Positions 7,783 to 16,151 of a DNA stretch of 64,000 bases are shown piece by piece. A program made the position numbers and the translations under genes. Where the stretch lies: NCBI RefSeq assembly GCF_000820845.2, contig NZ_CBXV010000007.1, positions 186,082 through 250,081 of the forward strand, written 5' to 3'. The notes under the pieces were generated by a model that did not search any database, was not told the DNA's origin, and saw only the letters and a list, made by a program, of their open reading frames with translations. How positions within the stretch are numbered: the first letter of the stretch is position 1; each line of letters opens with the position of its first letter. Source of the DNA: Pyrinomonas methylaliphatogenes. GTDB lineage: Bacteria > Acidobacteriota > Blastocatellia > Pyrinomonadales > Pyrinomonadaceae.

Positions 7783-7858
7783 TGGAGCCGGCTGTGGGAC
7801 TTGAACCCACGACCTTCTAATTACGAATCAGACGCTCTACCAACTGAGCTAAGCCGGC
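7783..7858 (-). tRNA. tRNA-Thr (anticodon CGT)
   Basis: The minus strand folds into a full cloverleaf. The acceptor arms GCCGGCT/AGCCGGC pair perfectly. The D stem is GCTC/GAGC, the anticodon stem TCTGA/TTAGA encloses the loop TTCGTAA, and the T arm GTGGG/CCCAC encloses TTCAAGT. The anticodon CGT reads ACG (Thr). The discriminator base is T and the 3' CCA is encoded (7783-7785). A promoter ends just upstream of the 5' end. Confidence 0.95.
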
Positions 7859-7869
7859 TCGAAACTCAA

Positions 7870-7899
7870 AATATAGTGGGCACCGTTTCTGACTGTCAA
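7870..7899 (-). promoter_or_regulatory. promoter for tRNA-Thr
   Basis: On the minus strand a consensus TTGACA (7899-7894) and TATATT (7875-7870) are separated by 18 bp. Transcription would begin about 7863, a few nt before the mature tRNA 5' end at 7858. Confidence 0.7.
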
Positions 7900-8029
7900 G
7901 TTCGGGGCGAGGGGAGCGCTTGATCGACAACGGTGCGCTGCCGTTGTACGCTTTAAACTTAAGCGGTTGTGGTCGCGACTTTGACCGTCCGGTCTAATCG
8001 GCGTTCGAAGTTCGATTGAGAGAGTCGGG

Positions 8030-9589
8030 TTGATCGAAGAGCGTAAGGACACCTTGAGGCGCGATTCTGATAAACCCAGTCGGTTTGCCGCGGCGGCCCG
8101 CCTGTCACGTCGCGGGGATCGCTTCTGTCGTGCCTTGCTCGCCGCATTAGCGGTCTGTATCTTCGCTGGCGGTTCAGTCGCGCAGCGCAAGGAGGGGCTC
8201 CCTTCGGCGGAAAAGTTGATCGGCCACTATTCGAAAGCTTTGGGCGGCAAGGGGGCGGCTGGAGCGATCTATTTGTGGAGGATAGCTGGTAGTGCGCAAG
8301 GCACCGTGACAACGCGATTCCTTCGTCCGTCCTATTTCCGCGCCGATCTCGAGTTGAATGGCGACGAAAGGCGCATCGGGGTAAACGGGAACTCGGCTTG
8401 GGTGTCGATCGGTCACACCGTTCATACGCTCGCGGATGATGGGGCGAAGAGGGCGCGGCTCTGGGCGACGCTCGGCGCTATGCGTTTCGCCGAATTCAAG
8501 AAAGCGGGCATTCGCGCGCAAACCGTAGGACGCGCGTTCGATGGCGGCGAGTTGGTCTACATCGTCGAATTCACCTCTCGCGATGGAGCGCGTGTGCGAT
8601 GTTCGTTCAGCGCGCGGAGCGGATTGTTGCTGAAGACGCTCGATGAGATTGCCGGGCTGTCGATGAGCTTCAGCGATTATCGAACCGTAAATGGTGGACT
8701 TGAACCGCATCGCGTAGAAGTTTGGTGGCGCGGGACGCCCTACTTGGCGCTCGATTTGGTGGACGTCAAACGCGAGATCGGTTTGGAGAGGAAGGTTTTC
8801 GATCCGCCTCAAGATGAGACATTCGATTTCAAGGCCTTCCTTCGCCAAGCCGAGAGGAATCAAGAGGAGTTGGAGCGTCGCATCAGCGAGTACACCTTCA
8901 CGCTTAAGGAGACGAGGCGCGAGGTCGATGGTCGGGGCAATGTGAAGAAGGAGACGGTGCGCGTCTACGAAGTCTATCCGCTGTTGGGGCCGAAGAGGCT
9001 CTCCGTTCGCAAATTGGTTAGCGAAGATGGCGTTCCGCTCTCTCCGGATCGGGCGGCGAAAGAGGAGGCGCGGGTGGCGGGGATCATCGCCCGCGCTGAG
9101 CGCGAGAAGGAGAAGCGCGATGGAACGCAGTCTGACGATGAGTTCAAGATCACGGACTTCTTCAAGGTCTGTGAGATGGTCTCGCCGCGCTATGAGGATT
9201 TCCGCGGACGTCGGACGCTGGTTTTCGACTTCCGTCCGCGGCCAGATTATCGCCCGCGGAATCGCGTCGAGTCCGTTATCGCACGGCTCGGAGGCACGAT
9301 TTGGATCGATGTCGAGGATAAGCAGGTTGCGCGTCTTGAAGCCCGGCTGCTGCGCGATTTCAAGATAGGTGGAGGCTTAATCGCTTCGTTCCGCCCCGGA
9401 GCGGCCATCGTCTTCGAGCAGACCCGCCTCCCCGAAGGCGTTTGGCTCCCGCGGTTCGCCGAGTTCAACATCGCCGCGCGGCTCTTCCTCTTTTCAAAAG
9501 TGGAGCTCAACAGCACGCTGGAATACGGCGACTATCGCCGCTTCAATACGCGGGTCGAGGGCGTTAAAATCGAAACTGTGAAACCGTAA
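8030..9589 (+). CDS. exported protein of unknown function
   Basis: The protein has 519 residues if it starts at the TTG at 8030, after a GAGAG-rich stretch; no ATG precedes the signal region. A basic N-terminus leads into a hydrophobic signal segment (ALLAALAVCIFAGGSVAQ, about 36-53) with signal-peptidase-like SVAQ. The mature part begins with AEKLIGHYSKALGGKGAAGAI, a pattern common in acidobacterial LolA-like or outer-membrane lipoprotein-sorting-like proteins. A helical, charged middle (about 270-300) precedes a second beta-rich half (FRGRRTLVFDFRPRPDY, GTIWIDVEDKQVARLEA). The two halves look like related lipid-carrier-type folds, which is inference. It stands alone between tRNA-Thr and trmFO. 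The function is not known. Confidence 0.75.
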   Translation: MIEERKDTLRRDSDKPSRFAAAARLSRRGDRFCRALLAALAVCIFAGGSVAQRKEGLPSAEKLIGHYSKALGGKGAAGAIYLWRIAGSAQGTVTTRFLRPSYFRADLELNGDERRIGVNGNSAWVSIGHTVHTLADDGAKRARLWATLGAMRFAEFKKAGIRAQTVGRAFDGGELVYIVEFTSRDGARVRCSFSARSGLLLKTLDEIAGLSMSFSDYRTVNGGLEPHRVEVWWRGTPYLALDLVDVKREIGLERKVFDPPQDETFDFKAFLRQAERNQEELERRISEYTFTLKETRREVDGRGNVKKETVRVYEVYPLLGPKRLSVRKLVSEDGVPLSPDRAAKEEARVAGIIARAEREKEKRDGTQSDDEFKITDFFKVCEMVSPRYEDFRGRRTLVFDFRPRPDYRPRNRVESVIARLGGTIWIDVEDKQVARLEARLLRDFKIGGGLIASFRPGAAIVFEQTRLPEGVWLPRFAEFNIAARLFLFSKVELNSTLEYGDYRRFNTRVEGVKIETVKP

Positions 9590-9666
9590 GTCGAGCAACA
9601 GTCAGCTCCCGCGATCACATCGAAGTTCTCGTCTGAAGGGGGAGCGAAGCGGGTTAGGGAGTTAGC

Positions 9667-11013
9667 ATGAGTGAGATCATCGTCATTGGCGGAGGTTTGG
9701 CCGGCGCGGAAGCCGCTTGGCAAGCGGCGGAACGCGGCGCGCGCGTGCGCCTTTACGAGATGCGACCGGTCCAGCAGACTCCGGCCCATCGAACGGACAA
9801 GCTTGCCGAAATAGTTTGCTCGAACTCACTGAAGTCTGATGAGCCGGGCACCGCGCCGTATCTGTTAAAGGAGGAGTTGAGGCGTGCGCGCTCGCTGATC
9901 ATGGAAGCGGCGGAAGCGACGCGCGTTCCCGCCGGAGCCGCGCTGGCCGTCGATCGTCACGCCTTTGCGGATTACGTGACGCGCCGGATCGCGGCGCATC
10001 CGCGCATTGAGTTGGTTCGCGAGGAGGTGCGGCGTATACCTGCGCAGGGTGTGACGATCATCGCGGCTGGGCCGCTCTGCTCCGATGCTTTGGCCGAAGA
10101 GATCGCGCGCCTTACGGGGAGCGATCATCTGTACTTTTACGACGCCATCGCGCCGATCGTCGCCGCCGATTCGATCGATATGAGGGTGGCCTTCCGCGCA
10201 GCCCGTTACGGCAAAGGTGGGGATGATTATCTGAATTGCCCGCTGAACGAGGAGGAGTACGAGCGCTTCTATCAAGCTCTGATCACGGCCAAAAGCGTGC
10301 CATTACAGCGCTTTGAAGAAGCGCGTTGGTTCGAAGCCTGTCTCCCGATCGAAGAGCTTGCGCGTCGCGGGCGCGACACGCTCCGTTTCGGCCCGATGAA
10401 GCCGGTCGGTTTGATCGACCCGCGCACAGGGCGCGAACCATATGCCGTCGTGCAGCTCAGGGCGGAGAACGTTCTGGCCGATGCCTATAACATCGTTGGT
10501 TTTCAGAACCATTTGCGTTATGGCGAACAAGCGCGCGTCATCCGGCTGATCCCCGGCTTGGAGCGCGCCGAATTCCTTCAGTTCGGACAGATCCATCGTA
10601 ACACCTACATCTGCGCGCCGCGTCTTTTGCAGCCGACGCTGCAACTGCGCGCCCGTCCGCGCCTCTTCTTCGCCGGGCAGATCACCGGAGTCGAAGGTTA
10701 CGTCGAATCCGTGGCGATGGGATGGTTGGCTGGGGTCAATGCGGCGCGCGTGTTAGCCGGTTTGGAACCGGTCGTTGCCCCTTCGCGCACGGCGATCGGG
10801 GCTCTGGCGCGATACGTCTCGTCCGCCGATCCGAAGAACTATCAGCCGATCAACATCACGTTCGCGTTGCTCGAGCCGTTGAGTTCGGAGGAAAAGCGCG
10901 GGTTGAAGACGAAGCGCGAGCGCCATCAACGCCAAGTCGAGCTTGCCCTGCAGGCGTGGGAAGAATGGCTCCGCATGCTCGAAAAGGAAGAGACGGTCGC
11001 TTCAACCGTTTGA
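9667..11013 (+). CDS. trmFO: TrmFO, folate/FAD-dependent tRNA U54 methyltransferase
   Basis: This enzyme makes 5-methyluridine at position 54 of the tRNA T-loop, using 5,10-methylenetetrahydrofolate as carbon donor and FADH2 as reductant. The 448 residues fit the family. The N-terminal dinucleotide-binding motif is [14 protein letters not shown]. The family signatures [20 protein letters not shown] and [11 protein letters not shown] follow, and further on come [16 protein letters not shown] and the C-terminal [23 protein letters not shown]. The gene stop overlaps the next start (TGATG), so it is probably co-transcribed with the VWA gene, although the functions look unrelated. Confidence 0.97.
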   Translation: MSEIIVIGGGLAGAEAAWQAAERGARVRLYEMRPVQQTPAHRTDKLAEIVCSNSLKSDEPGTAPYLLKEELRRARSLIMEAAEATRVPAGAALAVDRHAFADYVTRRIAAHPRIELVREEVRRIPAQGVTIIAAGPLCSDALAEEIARLTGSDHLYFYDAIAPIVAADSIDMRVAFRAARYGKGGDDYLNCPLNEEEYERFYQALITAKSVPLQRFEEARWFEACLPIEELARRGRDTLRFGPMKPVGLIDPRTGREPYAVVQLRAENVLADAYNIVGFQNHLRYGEQARVIRLIPGLERAEFLQFGQIHRNTYICAPRLLQPTLQLRARPRLFFAGQITGVEGYVESVAMGWLAGVNAARVLAGLEPVVAPSRTAIGALARYVSSADPKNYQPINITFALLEPLSSEEKRGLKTKRERHQRQVELALQAWEEWLRMLEKEETVASTV

Positions 11014-12020
11014 TGCCCGCGTTGCTTTGGTGTTTCGTGGGGATAGCGTGCCTGCTGTTAACACAGAGCGTCCGATCGCAATCTGGGCGTAACGTCAAAA
11101 AGTCAAGCGACGCGAAAGCCAAACAGGGGCCAGCGCCGTCGCGGAGCGCCGCGCCGATCCGTTCAACCGTTTCCGAGCAAGACCTCGGCGATGAGATCAT
11201 TAAGATCGCCTCGCGGCTCGTTCCGATCCCCGCCTCTGTGACGGACGAGGCTGGGCGCCCGCTTACGAACCTCGGTCTTCAGGATTTCGAATTGCAGATC
11301 GATGGGCAAGTCAAGCCGATAAGCGAACTGATGCGTTCCGAATCGCCCGTGCGGATGGCGGTCCTATTCGATAACAGCGCGAGCATCACGGCGACGCGGG
11401 AGTTCGAAAAACGTGCGGCCATCAGGTTCTTCCAGCGCGTCATCCGTCCGATAGATCAGGCGGCGCTCTTCTCAATTTCGACGACAGCCGAACTCGTGCA
11501 GCCTTTGACGAACGATGTCGAAAAGCTTGTGCGCGCCATCGAGAGTTTCGGTAAGCCCGTTGGAGCCACAGCCCTTCTCGATGGCCTCGCGCAAGCGGCG
11601 ACCTATCTGCGCCCGCAGCAGGGGCGGCGCGTCATCGTCATCATCTCCGACGGAGCCGACACGATCAGCGATACGAGTTTCGAAAGCGCGCTCAGCCAGG
11701 TCATCGCCGCCGATTGTCAGGTCTATGCCGTGCAAACGGGCGGCAGCGACAATCCGAACCTGCGTGACCTAGTGGCGGAAAGGCGTTTGCAAGAGCTCGC
11801 CGAGCAGACCGGCGGGATGGTCTATGTTCCGTCTTCCACTGAAGATCTCGATCGGGCGTTTGCCCAGATAGCCGCCGACTTGGCCCAGCAGTATGTCTTG
11901 AGCTATTACGCGACGGATGATCCGCAGGATGGTCGCTTTCGTCGCATAAGCTTGTTGGTGAAGACGCATCCCGGTGCACGGGTCCGAACGCGCCGCGGCT
12001 ATTACTCGCCGAAAGGATAG
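11013..12020 (+). CDS. exported VWA-domain protein (acidobacterial type)
   Basis: This 335-residue protein is read from the ATG at 11013, which overlaps the trmFO stop by one base. The first residues form a signal peptide (PALLWCFVGIACLLLTQSVRSQ). The next part matches the short beta domain usual before VWA in these proteins (VPIPASVTDEAGRPLTNLGLQDFEL). The VWA domain has the metal-site motif DNSAS, the region GATALLDGL and the strand VIVIISDGADT. It ends YVLSYYATDD...GYYSPKG, the ending common in acidobacterial VWA families such as TIGR03436. It is probably periplasmic or surface-bound; the partner is unknown. It ends 3 bp from the convergent aminotransferase, with no room for a terminator. 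Confidence 0.85.
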   Translation: MPALLWCFVGIACLLLTQSVRSQSGRNVKKSSDAKAKQGPAPSRSAAPIRSTVSEQDLGDEIIKIASRLVPIPASVTDEAGRPLTNLGLQDFELQIDGQVKPISELMRSESPVRMAVLFDNSASITATREFEKRAAIRFFQRVIRPIDQAALFSISTTAELVQPLTNDVEKLVRAIESFGKPVGATALLDGLAQAATYLRPQQGRRVIVIISDGADTISDTSFESALSQVIAADCQVYAVQTGGSDNPNLRDLVAERRLQELAEQTGGMVYVPSSTEDLDRAFAQIAADLAQQYVLSYYATDDPQDGRFRRISLLVKTHPGARVRTRRGYYSPKG

Positions 12021-12023
12021 ACG

Positions 12024-13187
12024 TCATGCTGGGTTGCGGCGCAAACTTTGAAAAGCGCTCTTCATGCGACTCACGCCTTCGGCGAGGGCTTCCTCGTTGA
12101 GACAGAAGGAGAGGCGCAAAAAGCCTTCCGCTTCATCGCCGAAGGCGGAGCCGGGAACGGTGATAACGCCGTGGGCGAGCAGATGTTCGGCGATCGTCCA
12201 AGAGGGACCGTCAGCGCGCACGTCGAGCATCGTGTAGAAGGCTCCTTCGGGAACGATCGCGCGCCGCTCGAGGCGATCGACGATCATCTCAAGTAGATGA
12301 TCGCGCCGCGCGCGGAAGGTCGCGCGAATTTGCGCGCGCGCGCGTGACGCTTCATCGGTCCAGGCGACGAGGGCGGCCTTTTGCGCGATCGTCGAGGCGC
12401 ACGTCGTCACGTACCCATGAAGCACGAGGGCGCTCGAGACGACGTCCGCCGGTCCGCATAACCAGCCCAAACGCCATCCCGTCATGCTCAGCGCTTTTGA
12501 TAAGCCTCCGATGACTATCGTGCGTTCGTAGAATTCCGAGATCGAAGGCGGACGTTCCGGAAGGTAGTAAAGCTCGCGGTAGATCTCATCGCTGATGATC
12601 CAGGCGCCGATCTCGTCCAATGCCCGTGCGATGGCGATCAAATCCTCGCGCGTAAGGACGCGCCCCGTCGGATTGGATGGGCTCGTGAGCACGACGACTT
12701 TGGTGCGCCGATCGAGGCGGCGACGAAATTCATCGGGATCGAAAGCGAAATCGCGCGAGGCTGGCAGGCGATAGAAGCTCGCTTCGCCTCCGGCCATGCG
12801 CACGATCGCCGGATAGGCGACGAATCCCGGATTGGGAAGCAGGACTTTGTCGCCTTCTTCGACGAGCGTCATGAGGGCAAGATAGAGGGCTTCTTGCGAA
12901 CCTGCCGTGACGATCACCCGATCCGGTGAAAGATCGGCGTAATCGCGCGCGATCAATTCGCGTAAGGCAGGAAGACCCGCATGGGTCGTGTAACCGTTCT
13001 GCTCTTCGAGGACGATGCGCGCTGCCGTGCGTCGGACGATCTCCGGCGTCGGCAGGTCAGGCTCGCCTAAGCCTAGATTGATGCTGCCAGTCGGAGCGCG
13101 ATCGAAAAGCTGGCGGATGGCGCTCTTTTGAATCCCGCGCAAACGACGCGGCGGTTGAAATGCTGGCCACGAATCTTTCATCGGCAT
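12024..13187 (-). CDS. class I/II PLP-dependent aminotransferase
   Basis: This 387-residue enzyme of the aspartate aminotransferase fold type I family has the expected landmarks: GLGEPDLPTP, NGYTTHAGLPALRELIA, TAGSQEALYLAL, the SPSNPTGRVL motif, DEIYREL (Asp binding the pyridine nitrogen) and IGGLSKALSMTGWRLGW with the Schiff-base Lys. A C-terminal Arg region (FLRLSFC) would bind the alpha-carboxylate. The exact amino acid cannot be read from the sequence; aspartate, alanine or aromatic substrates are all possible. The start could be 13187 or the ATG two codons in. There is no clear ribosome binding site. It is a single gene. Confidence 0.9.
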   Translation of the reverse strand: MPMKDSWPAFQPPRRLRGIQKSAIRQLFDRAPTGSINLGLGEPDLPTPEIVRRTAARIVLEEQNGYTTHAGLPALRELIARDYADLSPDRVIVTAGSQEALYLALMTLVEEGDKVLLPNPGFVAYPAIVRMAGGEASFYRLPASRDFAFDPDEFRRRLDRRTKVVVLTSPSNPTGRVLTREDLIAIARALDEIGAWIISDEIYRELYYLPERPPSISEFYERTIVIGGLSKALSMTGWRLGWLCGPADVVSSALVLHGYVTTCASTIAQKAALVAWTDEASRARAQIRATFRARRDHLLEMIVDRLERRAIVPEGAFYTMLDVRADGPSWTIAEHLLAHGVITVPGSAFGDEAEGFLRLSFCLNEEALAEGVSRMKSAFQSLRRNPA

Positions 13188-13286
13188 CTTCGTGATGCGG
13201 CGAATTTGAAGGAAGAAGCAGGCGTGGCTTCGACGGGCCGCGCCTGCAGTTCTTCTCTGGGCTATGAGAAGGAGACGTTTGCCGGC

Positions 13287-13745
13287 TCAAGCCGACATGG
13301 CCTGTTCATCCAACTTAGCGTCGAGTTCGATCTCGACGCCGCCGCGAAGCGCGTTCGAGACGGGGCAGATCTGTTCAGCCTCGCGGGCCACTTGTTCGAA
13401 CGTCGTTTGGTCTAACCCCGGAACTTTGCCGCGGGTTTCGAGTTTGATCTTGGTGATTTTGAAGCCACCTGTCGGTTGTGGCGCGACTGTGCAGGTTGCG
13501 CGCGTCGTGATGCTTTGCGGTTGATGCCCTTTGCGTTCGAGCGTCGCGGCGAAGGCCATGCTGTAGCAAGCCGCATGTGCGGCGGCGATCAACTCTTCCG
13601 GATTGGTGCCCGGCGCCTGTTCGAAGCGCGTGGCGAAGTTGTAGCCCGCGTCGCGCAGCACGCCGCTCGTGCTGCTGATCTTGCCTTCGCCACCGCGCAA
13701 ATTCCCAGTCCACGTCGCTTCCGCTGTACGTTGAATATCTGACAT
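13287..13745 (-). CDS. OsmC-family peroxiredoxin
   Basis: This 152-residue member of the OsmC/Ohr family reduces organic hydroperoxides in the cytoplasm through two Cys residues. Both are visible: AAHAACYSMAF (the reactive one) and EQICPVSNAL. The opening AEATWTGNLRGGEGKISSTSG is typical of the OsmC rather than the Ohr branch. AAGGAG stands just before the ATG. A strong 12-bp hairpin lies 33 nt upstream of the start, in the likely leader. It is a single gene, divergent from the PhyH gene. Confidence 0.93.
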   Translation of the reverse strand: MSDIQRTAEATWTGNLRGGEGKISSTSGVLRDAGYNFATRFEQAPGTNPEELIAAAHAACYSMAFAATLERKGHQPQSITTRATCTVAPQPTGGFKITKIKLETRGKVPGLDQTTFEQVAREAEQICPVSNALRGGVEIELDAKLDEQAMSA

Positions 13746-13777
13746 AAGTCACGCTCCTTTCTGTATGCTGAGGTGGT

Positions 13778-13813
13778 GAAGCGATGGCGTTCGACAAAAA
13801 GCGCCATCGCTTC
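13778..13813. other. perfect 12-bp hairpin upstream of the OsmC gene
   Basis: GAAGCGATGGCG (13778-13789) pairs with CGCCATCGCTTC (13802-13813) around a 12-nt loop. It lies between the two divergent genes, 33 nt from the OsmC start. It could be an operator or an mRNA leader element. There is no T-run to suggest termination. Confidence 0.5.
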
Positions 13814-13932
13814 CGAAGAGAGATTTCTCCTGACTGTGGGAAAGGTTGACAGGTTCGACCGGACTTGTCAATCGAATCAGAAGTCGGCTATGTTGAAGCC
13901 GAGCCTTCGGAGGCGAAGAGGGGGCAAATAAG

Positions 13933-14757
13933 ATGCCGCTGCCCGCAGAGAACTTGCCCGAACTGGTTGAAGATTATCCTCTCACTTCGGAGCAGATCGA
14001 AAGCTATCGTCGTGATGGGTTCATCCTTCTGCGCGGCGTGGCTTCGGAAGAAGAGGTCGCCGCATATCGGCCTTTGATCGAGGAAGCTGTCTACGAGAAC
14101 GCGCGTCGCAAAGAGCCGCAGAAGATAGACGATTACAGCGAGATCTTCATTCAGGTGACCAATCTTTGGTTGAAGAGCGAGGCCGTGCGCCGCTTCGTCT
14201 TCGCGCGCCGTTTTGCGAAGATCGCCGCGGAGCTGATGGGCGTCAGCGGCGTTCGTCTATATCACGATCAAGCCCTTTTCAAACCGCCCGGCGGCAAACA
14301 GACGCCTTGGCATCAAGATCAGGTCTACTGGCCGCTTTCGACCGAGCACACGATCACGATGTGGATGCCTTTGGTCGATGCGCCGCGCGAGATAGGGACG
14401 ATGACCTTCGCAGCCGGATCGCATCGCGAAGGCCAGTTGGGAAGCTTGATCATCTCGGATGAAGCGCAGCGCTTCTTCGAGCGACTGATCGCGGAGCGCG
14501 GTTTCCCGCTCGTCAGCTACGACCTGCGCGCCGGCGATGCGACCTTTCACGCTGGCTACGTGCTGCACTGCGCTCAGGCGAATCGGAGCGATCGCGTGCG
14601 CGAAGTGATGACGATCATCTACTATGCCGATGGCGCGCGGATCATGGAGCCCGATAACGATTACCGCCGAGTCGATATGGAGGTTTTTCATCCCGGACAG
14701 CGGCCCGGCGAGGTGGCCGCTAGTCCGCTCAACCCGCTTCTTTATCAGGCCGCGTAA
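13933..14757 (+). CDS. phytanoyl-CoA dioxygenase (PhyH) family protein
   Basis: This 274-residue Fe(II)/2-oxoglutarate oxygenase has a cupin core. The opening LTSEQIESYRRDGFILLRGVASEEEV is the usual N-terminal helix. The iron motif HxD is in TPWHQDQVYW, and the distal His is in FHAGYVLHCAQANRSDRVREV, which also carries the Arg that binds 2-oxoglutarate. DAPREIGTMTFAAGSH matches the family. The substrate is unknown; bacterial members hydroxylate diverse small molecules. It faces the SDR gene convergently, 28 bp away. Confidence 0.9.
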   Translation: MPLPAENLPELVEDYPLTSEQIESYRRDGFILLRGVASEEEVAAYRPLIEEAVYENARRKEPQKIDDYSEIFIQVTNLWLKSEAVRRFVFARRFAKIAAELMGVSGVRLYHDQALFKPPGGKQTPWHQDQVYWPLSTEHTITMWMPLVDAPREIGTMTFAAGSHREGQLGSLIISDEAQRFFERLIAERGFPLVSYDLRAGDATFHAGYVLHCAQANRSDRVREVMTIIYYADGARIMEPDNDYRRVDMEVFHPGQRPGEVAASPLNPLLYQAA

Positions 14758-14785
14758 AGGGAGCGTCCGCCGCGTTTTTAACTCC

Positions 14786-15577
14786 TCAACCGCAGAGCAC
14801 CGAACCGCCGTTGATGTTCAGTATTTCGCCCGTAATGTGTCGCGCCCAGTCGGAGGCGAGAAAGACGATGGCGGTCGCTATATCATCCGGTTGCGCGACG
14901 CGCCGCAGCGGGATGGTCTCGATAATGCGCCGCTTGTAATCTTCGTCCGCGAAGACCCCTTGGCACATGTCGGTATCAACCCATCCGGGCGCAACGCAGT
15001 TGACGCGAATCTCGGGCGCCAGTTCGACGGCGAGCGATTTCGTGAAACTTATCTGCCCGCCCTTCGAGGCCGCGTAGTTCGAATAACCGGCTTCCCCGCG
15101 TTGCCCCGCCGTCGAACTGACGATGACGATAGAACCGCCCTTCTGCCTTTTCATGTAGGGAATAGCGGCGCGGCAGATGCTCCACGTCCCTTTAAGATTC
15201 AAGTCGATGACGCGATCCCACAGCTCTTCTCCCATCTCCTCGATAGGAGCTCCTTCCCAGATGCCAGCGTTGGCGACGATGACGTCAACGCGACCGAATC
15301 GCTCAATAGCCTTTTTGACGAGTTCGTTCGACTGGTCCAGCTTCGCCACGTCGGCGCGCACGGCCAGCGCTTCACGACCGAAGGCCCGGCACTCCTCAAC
15401 CGTTTGCTTCGCCGCCTCTTCGTTGCCAACGAAATTTATGACAACATGTGCGCCGGCCTCGGCCATGCGTTGAGCCGTCGCGCGCCCGATGCCGCGCGAG
15501 CCTCCGGTGATGATGGCCACTTTGTCACGCAACAGGTCTTGTGGAAAAGATATTTTGCGTTCGTTCGATCGTTCCAT
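14786..15577 (-). CDS. short-chain dehydrogenase/reductase, FabG-like
   Basis: This 263-residue enzyme is read from the ATG at 15577, which has AGAGGT 7 nt before it. The frame continues open to 15652 but without family sequence. The nucleotide motif is TGGSRGIGRA, NAG is in VANAGIWEG, the catalytic Ser is in VIVSSTAG, and the YxxxK motif is YSNYAASKGG. The ending ASDWARHITGEILNINGG is typical of FabG-type 3-oxoacyl reductases. The Asn/Arg pattern around INFVGN suggests NADP(H) or NAD(H) with no clear decision. No fatty acid genes are nearby, so the substrate is open. Confidence 0.9.
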   Translation of the reverse strand: MERSNERKISFPQDLLRDKVAIITGGSRGIGRATAQRMAEAGAHVVINFVGNEEAAKQTVEECRAFGREALAVRADVAKLDQSNELVKKAIERFGRVDVIVANAGIWEGAPIEEMGEELWDRVIDLNLKGTWSICRAAIPYMKRQKGGSIVIVSSTAGQRGEAGYSNYAASKGGQISFTKSLAVELAPEIRVNCVAPGWVDTDMCQGVFADEDYKRRIIETIPLRRVAQPDDIATAIVFLASDWARHITGEILNINGGSVLCG

Positions 15578-15681
15578 AGATGGACCTCTGATGCGGTTTG
15601 ACAGATCTGTTACGCTATGGCTTAATCTACGACTAAGGTTCAACAGGAGCAAATCGTAAGCGCAAGAGGGATTCGGGGCGG

Positions 15682-16023
15682 ATGAGACGGTTCAACTCCA
15701 AAGCGGCGATCGTTTTGCTCCTGCTCACCGTTTACGCCTTTCTCGTCAACGCGACGCACTATCACCGCCTAGAACGACCCTTGCACTCCCCTTTGGCCGC
15801 TCGAGTGGCAGGCGATAGCGAACCGGCCCATTCTTCAGGGCAGGACGGGGCGCCACATTGTCTGCTCTGTCAATTGCAGCGGGAATTCGTCAGCGATCCC
15901 GCTTACTCGCTGGTGAGCTTGGTCGCCCCGCTCAGCGTCTCGGCGCATCGCACCTCGTTTGTCGATTCATATCGCTATCTCGCTTGCCTAAGCCTTTCGA
16001 GTCGCGCGCCTCCGCGCATCTGA
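15682..16023 (+). CDS. small exported His/Cys protein, DUF2946-like
   Basis: This 113-residue protein has a signal or anchor segment (AAIVLLLLTVYAFLVNA), followed by the His-rich stretch THYHRLERPLH and a CLLCQL motif (HCLLCQLQREF). This layout resembles DUF2946-like proteins found next to metal-related TonB receptors. The ZnuD-like receptor follows 128 bp downstream on the same strand. A periplasmic metal-binding or helper role is an inference from the His/Cys content and the neighbour. The family match is by eye and not certain. Confidence 0.65.
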   Translation: MRRFNSKAAIVLLLLTVYAFLVNATHYHRLERPLHSPLAARVAGDSEPAHSSGQDGAPHCLLCQLQREFVSDPAYSLVSLVAPLSVSAHRTSFVDSYRYLACLSLSSRAPPRI

Positions 16024-16151
16024 TCTCTTAACCGTCGAAGCGCACCACATTCGCCGCTTGCGAGCGAGAACCAGGTCTCGCTCGTAGCATTCATGCGTTC
16101 GGTCGAGCACATCGGTCGTATTTGCACGGCCTTATTTAGGAGGAGATCGAT

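Noticed and set aside
13846-13871. TTGACA...TGTCAA inverted pair in the OsmC-PhyH gap, looking like two divergent -35 boxes
   Set aside because: Neither strand has a -10-like hexamer at 16-18 bp.
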